NCBI GenBank assembly: GCA_907165135.1
Contig: OU015569.1
Coordinates: 5,146,001-5,210,000, forward strand
Source: Oikopleura dioica
Taxonomy: Eukaryota > Chordata > Appendicularia > Copelata > Oikopleuridae
DNA length: 64,000 nt
Reading direction: 5' to 3'
Under the pieces are notes generated by a model. It did no database searches. It had not been told where the DNA came from and saw only the letters and a list, made by a program, of their open reading frames with translations. Each line of letters starts with the position of its first letter. The stretch's first letter is position 1. Positions 56,807 to 64,000 of the stretch are shown here, in pieces. A program made the translations under genes and the position numbers.

Positions 56807-56903
56807 AAACTTCCCCTGTCTTAATTAGTATTTAACTTTGTACTTTGACAGGAGTTGTGTTCATTCAAGTTACTTAAAATTGGGCGTTTTAGATTTGATC
56901 GAA

Positions 56904-57911
56904 ATGGGCGCATACAAGTACATGAACGAAGTTTGGCGCAAGAAGTCTTCGGACACTATGCGATACTTGCAGCGGTAACTTTATATTCACCTTTTTCAGG
57001 GCTTGACCATTTGTTTAAGAATTCGGGTCTGGCAGTACCGAAACCTCAACACCATCCACCGAGCTTCCAAGCCCACTCGACCAGAGAAGGCCCGACGACT
57101 CGGATACAAGGCCACTCAGGGCTTCGTCGTTTACAGGCACAGAGGGTTGCACGGCCTAGCTCAAATTACCTGCGATTAGGATAGCCAAAGAATGAAAACG
57201 GCAAAGAGTTACTCGGAAACACGGGGCGCGTGTCCGGTAACAAACCAGTTCTCGACTCTTCTCCGCGTTTTCTTAGTCTAGTCGCTCTAAAAACTTCTAG
57301 CGCGTGGAGAAACACTATGATTCCAAGTAATGACTCGTCATGAAACGAATTTAGAGACTGGAAAATCCAGCAGAGGGCCTTATGCAAACGTAGACGGACA
57401 CGTTTCTAAACGTCCGCGGTGAATGTTCAACCACTTGACAGAATCAAGATCCGACGAGGTGGACGAAAGAAGCCTGTCCCCAAGGGAGCTACCATGGGTA
57501 AGCCCACCAACATGGGTGTGTTCGTCCAGTTCGCCCGACGACTTCAGTCCGTCGCTGAGGAGCGAGTTGGCCGACACTGCGGCTCTCTCCGAGTCTTGAA
57601 CTCCTACTGGGTTGGTGAAGACTCCACTTACAAGTACTTCGAGGTCATCCTCGTCGACCCCAACCACAACGCCGTCCGAAACAACCCCAAGCTCCAATGG
57701 ATCACTGCTCCAGTGCAGAAGCACCGAGAAATGCGAGGCCTTACCTCCGCTGGCAAGCGATCCCGAGGTGTCGGCAAGGTTAGTTCAATTCAGCTCGTAA
57801 TCGCCCATAACTCGCTTTGCTCAGGGTCACAAGTTCACCAACTCCATCGGTGGCTCCACCCACGCCGCCTGGAAGCGACGAAACACCCTTCGACTCCGAC
57901 GAAAGCGATAA
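56904..57911 (+). CDS. RPL15: Large-subunit ribosomal protein eL15 (RPL15)
   Basis: Four exons, 56904-56974, 57020-57136, 57442-57778 and 57825-57911, give 203 aa (human 204). The start [66 protein letters not shown] and [16 protein letters not shown] leave no doubt. The second intron (57137-57441, 305 nt) begins GC (GTTTACAG|GCACAG), because the conserved [10 protein letters not shown] junction leaves no room for the nearest GT, which would add three residues. Long frames on the opposite strand (57380-57724) are shadows of its codon bias. Confidence 0.96.
57137..57441 (+). other. GC-AG intron in RPL15
   Basis: 305 nt, exon end TTTACAG|GCACAGAGG, acceptor ccacttgacag. The splice gives [13 protein letters not shown], matching the universally conserved eL15 sequence. 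Using GT eight bases later would insert H-R-G. Confidence 0.75.
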
Positions 57912-58095
57912 ACTTCCTGTACTTGCCACCTTTGAAGAGTCTCATACTAATCTGCCAGACTTTTACTGTGAGCTCTTTATCGGGAAAAATAAAAGGCGAA
58001 AGGACGCACTTGACGTTAGTGATTATTACGCAATCGATATGCGCATGTTATAAGGCAGGAGGCAACGATCAGTGACTGATCATGGCTAGTTTAGA

Positions 58096-58487
58096 ATGAG
58101 AAAATTATTAGTAACTTTGCGAGCAAGCGGAATTAGAGAGAGGGCCAGGAATTTATCAGAGAAACCGCCGAGAATCCCGATTTATGCAGGTTAGAGAGAT
58201 CAGCTCTTAGCTTAGATTTTATGGTTTCTAGTGGCGAAGGGTCACAATCCTGGGATTTACTTCTCTAAGGCAGGGTCTTGAGAGGGCAACGTCTGCCCTA
58301 CCTCCTAGAATAGAGAATAATGAGTAATCAATCGTACTTAGCTTTAGCTGTTCACGCCTCTCTAAACCCGTACGAGAAAGCGGTCATGAAAGAAGTATCG
58401 GATTTTGATAGTCCAGTTTTTGCGAAAGTGTTGACGGTCGAAGCGGCGAAGAAATTTCTGTCTGAATTCGGCGAGCAAGCAAAGTGA
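58096..58487 (+). CDS. RNase H1-type N-terminal hybrid-binding (viroplasmin-like) domain protein
   Basis: Model of three exons, 58096-58189, 58232-58274 and 58325-58487, 99 aa. The N-terminus is basic and amphipathic (RKLLVTLRASGIRERARN), possibly a mitochondrial presequence. YAVAKGHNPGIYFSK carries the characteristic YAV-x-x-G-x-x-x-GIY core of the RNA:DNA-hybrid-binding domain of eukaryotic RNase H1, and EKAVMKEVSDFDSPVFAKVL followed by EAAKKFLSEF matches its second half (V-x-x-F...F-K...EEA-x-x-FL). No RNase H catalytic domain follows before the TGA. The spacing between the two halves is longer than usual, and the second intron's donor (GG|GTCTTG) is weak, so this intron is the least certain. 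The ATG follows a TTTAG acceptor. OGG1 begins 36 nt after the stop. Confidence 0.5.
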
Positions 58488-58523
58488 ACGAGAATTCCTC
58501 TAACACAACTGTTTCATTGCAGA
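58488..58523 (+). promoter_or_regulatory. Intercistronic trans-splice acceptor (operon junction) or 39-nt intron
   Basis: 36 nt between the TGA and the OGG1 ATG, ending ctgtttcattgcag directly before aATG. This is the spacing and pyrimidine-tract/AG form expected of an Oikopleura-type operon junction receiving a spliced leader. Alternatively, GTGAAC at 58483 plus this AG form a 39-nt in-frame cis-intron fusing both proteins. Confidence 0.5.
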
Positions 58524-60345
58524 ATGATTCGAATTGATCGAAAAGTGCTCGATATTGAAAAGGTACTCCAGATGGGCATGACCTTTCGCTGGCATAAGAA
58601 TGAAGATTCGTGGGAAGGGGTAATTGGGAGGTGAGAATCGACGGTACATTCGTCCGAATTCGGAATTTTCAATTTAAAGGAACGCATTCCGATTGCAACA
58701 AGTTGATGAAGGTATAAAATATTCGCTCCTCAATCTGACAGAGAAAAATAATGATGCACTCATTGAACAACAACTGCGCCAGTTTTTCGACTTGGACAGG
58801 GATTACAAAATTTCGAACGACGATAAAAACATGCTTGAAGCCATCGCAACTTACGATGGTATTCGCCAGCTACAACTGGACCCAGTGGAGACACTATTCA
58901 GCTTTATTTGCTCCAGCAACAACCACATCTCAAGGTTTCGCATAAGTAACAAATGCAATTGTGTGATTAAGATTTAGAATATCTTCCATGATGGTTTACC
59001 TTGGTAGAAAAGGGCCCCTTCTCGTTTGTGGTCCAGTTGACCTTCACCAATTTCCTGATATTAAAACACTTGCTGCGCTAACAGAAAAAGAGGTGAGTTG
59101 GTGATACTGTTTCACTTTTCACAAACGACTATTTGACAGAAAGAAGATTTATTAATAAATTGTAAAGCTACGAGAAGCCCAGTTCGGCTATCGCGCAAAA
59201 TACATCGTGAAAACTGCCCAAATGATTTTGGAGAACGGCGGCGATGCCTGGGTAGAAGAGCTTCAAAATCAGGACTACGATGTGGCAGTGGAAAAGTTGA
59301 TGACTCTTTCTGGAATTGGGCGAAAAGTAGCTGATTGCATCGTTTTATACGGCGTGAGTATTTGCTCTGCGTTTTCACAGAAAGTGTAGAATTAGTCTAC
59401 AAGACTGACAAACATCTCTGAAGAAAATTGTATAATTGAACAGGAATTCTTGGTTTACCGATTTGTAAGCTACGGACATGCTGCAGACGTTCGGTTGTGA
59501 GTGGCGATTTCGCAGTCTATCCATTGCGCTAGGATTAGAATCCAGTAAAAATAGCTCACTAAAGCAAAATAACCTCCATTTTCTATTCATTTGCTCCTGT
59601 TTATAAACACGGGCCGCCTTTTTCATATATGCCCAAACAGCGATCAAGGTCAATATTGTCTACGAATTGATGAACAAAAAATAGAAACTATAAACTCACG
59701 TAAATGATAACTACGTAGATGATAATAACTCTCAAGTCGAGGACCTCCGTTTGTAAAATAGACATTGATTCTTTGAGTGTATTTCTTAATCTCTCGCGGG
59801 TACCTTTTTGATAGCTCTCATCAACAACTATGCATTAATATTGAACGAATATTTTTTAGCTGAATAAGCGCCAGGCGATTCCTCTCGACGTGCATTTGAT
59901 ACGAATCGCGAACCGCGGTAATACAGCTGTAAATTATAATTACTTACTCTCCGTTAGATTACGGTTTGCGCGAAGCTGAGAAGGGCCTCACCCCGGCGCG
60001 ATACAACAGCATTGTCGCGAGATTGAGGGAAACTTGGGGCGAAGATTCGGGGTACGTCCAGGAAAGGGATATCAGCGCCAAGAATTTACTCCTGGATCCT
60101 CTCAAAAAAAAAATTGCAATAATCCCTACAAAAAGACGGTGCTTTTCTTTAAAGAATTGCAGCTTGCGAAGGCGAAGAAAGGAGTAGGAAAGAGGAAGCC
60201 AAAGAAAGAAACGACAGACGTGAAGTTAGAGCAAGAATCCCTCCCTAAAAGGGGCAGACAGTGTGCGAAGAAATCCCCAGAGGAGAAGAAACTAAAGACA
60301 GAAGGAAGACGTAGAAGTAAAAGCAGTCGAAGGCTCGAATTTTAG
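58524..60345 (+). CDS. OGG1: 8-oxoguanine DNA glycosylase/AP lyase OGG1
   Basis: Seven exons, phase-checked, 344 aa (human 345): 58524-58630, 58680-58934, 58978-59092, 59168-59353, 59860-59917, 59958-60061 and 60136-60345. It excises 8-oxoG opposite C. Conserved blocks are MGMTFRWHKNEDSWEGVIG, LFSFICSSNNHISR, FGYRAKYIVKTAQMI, the helix-hairpin-helix LMTLSGIGRKVADCIVLYG with the Schiff-base lysine (Lys212), and IPLDVHLIRIA with the catalytic Asp231. DSGYVQTVLFFKELQ is the C-terminal alpha-helix, followed by a Lys/Arg-rich tail (PKKETTDVKLEQ, RRSKSSRRLEF), a likely nuclear signal. The last intron is GA-AG. The 506-nt intron 4 (59354-59859) is long and contains nothing I recognise. Confidence 0.95.
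60062..60135 (+). other. GA-AG intron in OGG1
   Basis: 74 nt, TACGTCCAG|GAAAGG...CAAAAAG|ACGGTG, phase 0. The product DSGYVQTVLFFKEL parallels the vertebrate Y-A-G-W-A-Q-A-V-L-F block. The nearby GT donor (GG|GTACGT) leaves the frame. Confidence 0.85.
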
Positions 60346-60473
60346 GCGCTAAGCTTTTACAGTAACTTTTACTGTACAAACGCACTGCCAGCTTTTGACT
60401 GCCATATATTTTTTGAGAAGATACTATTTGTATTTAGCGCTAATTAGGAACTGAAAATTAAGAATTCTTAAAA

Positions 60474-62405
60474 ATGGCGTTGCGGCATAGAACAGACTCG
60501 ATCGCTAAGTACGAAGAAGCCCTGAGCGAAGTTATGGACAAGATCGCGCTCTCGTACGAAGACTTGAATGCAATCAAAGAAAAAGTGAAGGGAGATGTGA
60601 AAGCGAAGCTCGAGAAAGATCAAAGCGGTGTTGGACGAATGTTAAACTCATATGTAGCCAAGATTCCAAATGGGTCCGAGAAGGGCGAATATATTGTTCT
60701 GGGTAGAATAATCGACTTTTCATAATTGCCTATAAATTGTCTTATAGATTTCGGTGGACGATTCTTCAGAGTTGTTTATGTACGTCTGAACCAAGCAAAC
60801 TCAGCAGATGCAGACTTTTCCGTGGCCCCAAAAGGCTCTGGAACAAAACTTGGCAACGATGAAGCAGTATTTATGGAAAGCAAGATCTATCCACTAAGAA
60901 AGAATCAGACCAAAGGTTCAGAAGAGCTTTTTAAACTTATAGCAAAGGTATTTATTCAATTCATATTTTGTTGGAAACGATGAATTAGAGCTGTGCTGAC
61001 TTTTGTAGTCGCTTCAGGCTAGAAGAAAACCCCATCGATATTGTTCTTGTGAATTCGTTTCCCTGCCGCCATGAAAGCATTAATAAAGCAACTCTTATCC
61101 GATGGAACAAGGTAAGGTACTTTTTCGCAAATACCCAACTCGATCTTTTTATAGACCGTTCTGGTAAGGCTGTAGTAATAGACTGCTTACAACTTAACAG
61201 AATATTTTCTTTATGTGAATAGCTAGTCATCGTTCTAGTTTGAGCTTTTTTTATCTATTAAAAGCTGTTTCTAGGGACTGCATCCAAGCGACGGAATCGG
61301 ATTGGACGTTTCTGAGCTTCTTCAAAACGCGATCAGTGATGCAGGCTTACCGCACAAAGTTGTCGCCATTGTGAACGACACCGTTGCCTGCCTCTTTACT
61401 GGTGTTAGCGAAGAAGTCAACACTAAACTTGGTCTGATTATTGGAACTGGCTTCAACTTGTCCTTCTTGCGGACTGAAGAGCAGACACAAGCTGTTAATG
61501 CTGAAATGGGCAGTTTCGGTGACGATGGCGAGCTAGACGAGTATCTAACGAGCTTCGACAAGGATATCGTCAACGCTGGTTATATGCCTAATCCGGGGAA
61601 GCAAGTGATCGAGAAGCTGGTTTCGGGAACTTACTTGCCAGAAATCTTCAGAATCATGGTCAAGCACTTCGTCGACGAAGGACTTATGTTTAACGGCGTT
61701 TCATCCGACCAAATTGACAGAGTGGGAGGAATTCCAGGCAGTTTCCTTCCACAGATTATTAGAGCCGGCACCCAAGGTAAACAAATGATTTTCGTATGTG
61801 CGATAAAAGAAATTGACTAGGCTTAAACCACGTGCAGGATGTTTTGATCAACATCGACCTTTGTGGAATGTACGCCGATGCGGAAGCCTGTCTTTCTATC
61901 GCAAAGATGCTCACACATAGAGCTGCTGGACTTGTCGCCGCTTGCCTCGCTGGAATCATCGAAGTCTCAAACTACTCAAAGCACAGTATTAACATTTGCG
62001 TAGGAATGGTTAACATAAGCAATAATAACTTAAACTCTCCATAAGTCAAACAGCTTATGGTCAAACCGAACAAAGACGGATCGTTCTACAAAAGCCACCC
62101 ATTACTAGCTTCCTCTATTCAAGAAATGACCCAAGAGTTATTAGATGGGCACGAGGTAAATACCAATTTAGTAACTTGTTAATTAACTTGCTAGCACCAC
62201 ATCGGCCACAAGATACAGGTACCCGTCATTGAGTGTTACTTAACATTAGTTTGCCATGCTCGTTGCGAGTCTAACTTAGCTCAGACGGTGTCTATCATTT
62301 ATTGATTTCAACATAACTATTCAGGTGACGTTCCGAACATCATACGACGGCAGCGCGAAAGGCGCCGCTTTCCTCGCTGCTGCCAACGTCGCCGCAAATC
62401 AATAG
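60474..62405 (+). CDS. Hexokinase/glucokinase-family protein with altered ATP-site loops
   Basis: Eight exons, 482 aa, single hexokinase unit (about 50 kDa): 60474-60702, 60748-60947, 60989-61111, 61275-61776, 61821-62008, 62054-62155, 62195-62218 (a 24-nt microexon) and 62325-62405. Glucose-site elements are kept: SFPC, VAIVNDTV with the catalytic Asp (about residue 219), NAEMGSFGDDG and PGKQVIEKLVSG. Nucleotide loops deviate: phosphate-1 reads DFGGRFFRV, where the family has DLGGTNFRV, and phosphate-2 reads IGTGFNLSF, where the family has GTGSNACY. WTKGFK is WNKGLH. The C-terminal connect-2 DGSAKGAAFLAAA is intact. The microexon HHIGHKIQ is in frame. It may be a slow or regulatory hexokinase, or a pseudo-kinase. 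The ends of exon 5 are the least certain. Confidence 0.85.
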
Positions 62406-62641
62406 ACAACTTCTAACCTATTCATCCTGAATTGCTTCAATTTCTAGTTTATGGCTGTGAGTGAGGCTGAATGCCAGTTGCGAATCTAATCTGAGTTAAC
62501 TTCAAATGAATGCTGCGAATAAATGATTGAAATGACATGAGAAAGTCGTAGTTGAAATAAGCTAAAAACGCACTTTTAGCTTATTATTTCCCTGCTAAGT
62601 AAATAGTGAGTCCTTATTGTCGGCAGTAGTGAAGAAATATT
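62406..62641. other. Convergent 3' flank
   Basis: 236 bp with aataaa near 62518 for the hexokinase gene. No gene seen. Confidence 0.4.
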
Positions 62642-62917
62642 TCAAAATACATTTACATGTATCGGTTCTTTGTACTTGAGCGTCAAGAAACCAGCAACAA
62701 AAAAAAGCAGGCACATGAGGAAGGAAGAGCGTTCGGCGAATTTAGCTGCTCTGTAGCACAAGATCTGGAGGCTGCCAACGATGCCCCAGTTGTTAGGATT
62801 GAAAAGCTTGGGGAACTTGGCACGAATAAAGAAGCAGGTCGCGCTGAAGAGAAGCGCAATCTCAAACTTGGTGAGGACCGTTTTCTCCACAAAGTAGTCC
62901 TCCATCTGAGGCCTCAT
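62642..62917 (-). CDS. Small two-helix membrane protein (91 aa)
   Basis: One exon is visible, with ATG close behind a TTTCATTAG acceptor, so it is either trans-spliced or the 3' exon of a longer gene (the frame is open through KSK-EIE before the Met). After MRPQMEDYFVEKTVLTK come a hydrophobic helix (FEIALLFSATCFFIRA), a loop with PNNWGIVGSLQ, a second helix (SFLMCLLFFVAGFLTL) and the tail KEPIHVNVF. The conserved-looking WGIVGS and RAAKFAERS suggest a real family, but I do not recognise it. Confidence 0.5.
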   Translation of the reverse strand: MRPQMEDYFVEKTVLTKFEIALLFSATCFFIRAKFPKLFNPNNWGIVGSLQILCYRAAKFAERSSFLMCLLFFVAGFLTLKYKEPIHVNVF

Positions 62918-63518
62918 TTCGATTTCTAATGAAAGATGAATTAGAAAAGACCAATTTAAATTTGTTCTTCGAAAGCCAAAGAGGGCAAATAGTTAAAAGA
63001 AGGGAATGTCATAACGGAACAGTTGATTAAAGCGGAAAACGAGAGAACCACCTAAAGGGGATTGTAAATGCCGATACATTATCGCGATTAGTAAATAATA
63101 AAATTAATTGGCATAAGTAATCAGAAATCCATTCGACGCGCTTACCAGGATTATTTGCTTGTTTTTTACAGGCACCCGACAGTTTTCAAGAAGAAACCTT
63201 AATAATTTATCTCGAAAAAGAAACTGTGAATGCCTGCAAAAATTTATTTTCGTGACCTTCAAATTTCCACTCTATTAGGTCAACCTTTATAACGAAAGAA
63301 AGAGTAGAAAGAATATATTTATATTTTCGAAAAGAGAAAGAGAGAGAGCAGTCGTACACCAAAACAGTGAGATTAGAAGCAGTGCAACAGATTGTCGTTT
63401 TTGTTTGTTTTTTCGTTTTTAAGAAAGAGTGGAATCGAGATCAGAAGTGAACTTTGCTTGTTGATGACTTTCACCAACGGGGAAATGGAATTTTACAGAA
63501 ATAGCTTGAACGGGGCAT
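62918..63518. other. Intergenic, purine-rich tracts
   Basis: 600 bp. AT-rich, with a GA-rich stretch (gagaaagagagagagcag, about 63335-63353). No ORF or RNA gene recognised. Confidence 0.4.
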
Positions 63519-64000
63519 CTAGTAAATGAACGTGGCCATATTCGGGCGGTAATAGTTCTGGTTCTGCGAAGGGCCGCGACTCGACGGGTATTCTATAAAT
63601 ACATTAAATATTTCAGGGAGTGAATGTAAAACTCCGCATATTACTGCCAGTACGTTTCAAACTTACGGGCTTGATCTGCATTAGACGGATCATAAATACT
63701 GGGCCCTCCTTCGTCCGCTGTCAACAGCTGGTCGTTTTCAGAGGTGCCTCCGACGTTGACCTGGCTATAAGGAGAGACATTTCCGCCTCTTATCGGATAT
63801 TGCGCGCGATTATGGTTCGGCTGGTAAAACTATAACGATCGTTTACTCTTTGATTTTTTCTTGCTCCTTTACCGTTTGTGAAGGGTCGGAAATAGAATTA
63901 TCCCGATTAGGTCCAGAAGTTACGATTTGGTCATGGAAGGTATTCTGAAACGAAAATTGTGAAAAGAGTATTGAAGATGTAATTAACCTCTGGATTAAGC
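63519..64000 (-). CDS. 3' end of a gene with a Gln/Asn/Tyr/Pro-rich tail, runs off the right edge
   Basis: Exons read from the right edge: about 63960-63875 (TFHDQIVTSGPNRDNSISDP), about 63835-63669 (FYQPNHNRAQYPIRGGNVSP, TSENDQLLTADEGGPSIYDP) and about 63595-63519 (YPSSRGPSQNQNYYRPNM, ending TFIY and TAG). Introns are GT-AG and short. The composition is that of a disordered cytosolic or extracellular tail, and the C-terminal FIY could be a short docking motif. Without the N-terminal part no family can be given. Confidence 0.5.

Noticed and set aside
57380-57724. 114-codon minus frame opposite RPL15
   Set aside because: It mirrors the codon-biased RPL15 exon and has no independent support.
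58320-58487. Stand-alone 55-aa ORF starting at ATG 58320
   Set aside because: Its C-terminal half completes the hybrid-binding domain begun upstream, so it is better read as the last exon of that gene, although the connecting intron is uncertain.
1-64000. CRISPR arrays, bacterial operons, rRNA or tRNA genes
   Set aside because: No regularly spaced direct repeats, no rRNA blocks and no cloverleaf with intact A/B boxes were recognised by eye; the intron-rich genes show the DNA is eukaryotic. Covariance-model searches for small RNAs could not be run.

Overview
The window is nuclear DNA of an animal with an extremely compact genome. The genes are chordate-type: vasohibin, GALNT10, an FE65 adaptor, MYCBPAP, PTPDC1, PRMT5, OGG1, RPL24 and RPL15. 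Most introns are only about 40-60 nt, genes sit 40-300 bp apart on both strands, and many start codons lie directly behind a 3' splice-acceptor (AG within a few bases of ATG), as expected for spliced-leader trans-splicing. Several introns in conserved genes can only be joined if their 5' end is GA or GC instead of GT. This combination is what is known of the larvacean tunicate Oikopleura dioica; the assignment is an inference, not a database match.

Layout. 1-5.4 kb (minus): SENP8-type NEDD8 protease, FUNDC1, GALNT10 and PTPDC1. 5.4-8.2 kb: a small ORF, a Tc1/mariner-like MITE and an RPA3-like OB-fold gene. 8.2-15.4 kb: a coiled-coil protein, a short secreted peptide precursor with an opioid-like FGGYM core, two small membrane proteins and vasohibin. 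15.6-21.5 kb (minus): a C-type lectin/kringle/trypsin protease and a Kunitz/thyroglobulin-1 protein. 21.5-24.4 kb is gene-poor. 24.5-28.5 kb (plus): a 13-exon Golgi carbohydrate 6-O-sulfotransferase. 28.7-30.1 kb (minus): a CUB protein. 30.7-36.1 kb (plus): a large type I membrane protein resembling CatSper auxiliary subunits. 36.4-44.2 kb (minus): a tiny peptide gene, MYCBPAP and an FE65-type protein. 45.3-48.4 kb (minus): a PAN/ZP protein interrupted by a foldback transposon that appears to be used as an intron. 48.7-62.4 kb (plus): an acidic protein, a C2H2 zinc-finger factor, PRMT5, RPL24, RPL15, an RNase H1-type hybrid-binding protein, OGG1 and a divergent hexokinase. 62.6-64 kb (minus): a small membrane protein and the 3' end of a gene running off the window.

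Most interesting points. (1) A 754-bp TTAA-flanked inverted-repeat element lies in the ZP domain; removing it as a GA-AG intron restores exactly the sequence expected before insertion. (2) GA-AG introns in vasohibin and OGG1 and GC-AG introns in GALNT10 and RPL15 are supported by protein conservation. (3) A hybrid-binding (RNase H1 N-terminal) domain lies 36 nt upstream of OGG1, either as an operon or as an in-frame fusion. (4) There is a candidate opioid-like peptide precursor. (5) Unusual residues occur in otherwise intact enzymes: an Asn in place of the SENP8 catalytic Asp, and altered ATP-site loops in the hexokinase. Exon coordinates were worked out by hand from reading-frame and splice-phase agreement; those given as exact were phase-checked, the others are approximate.
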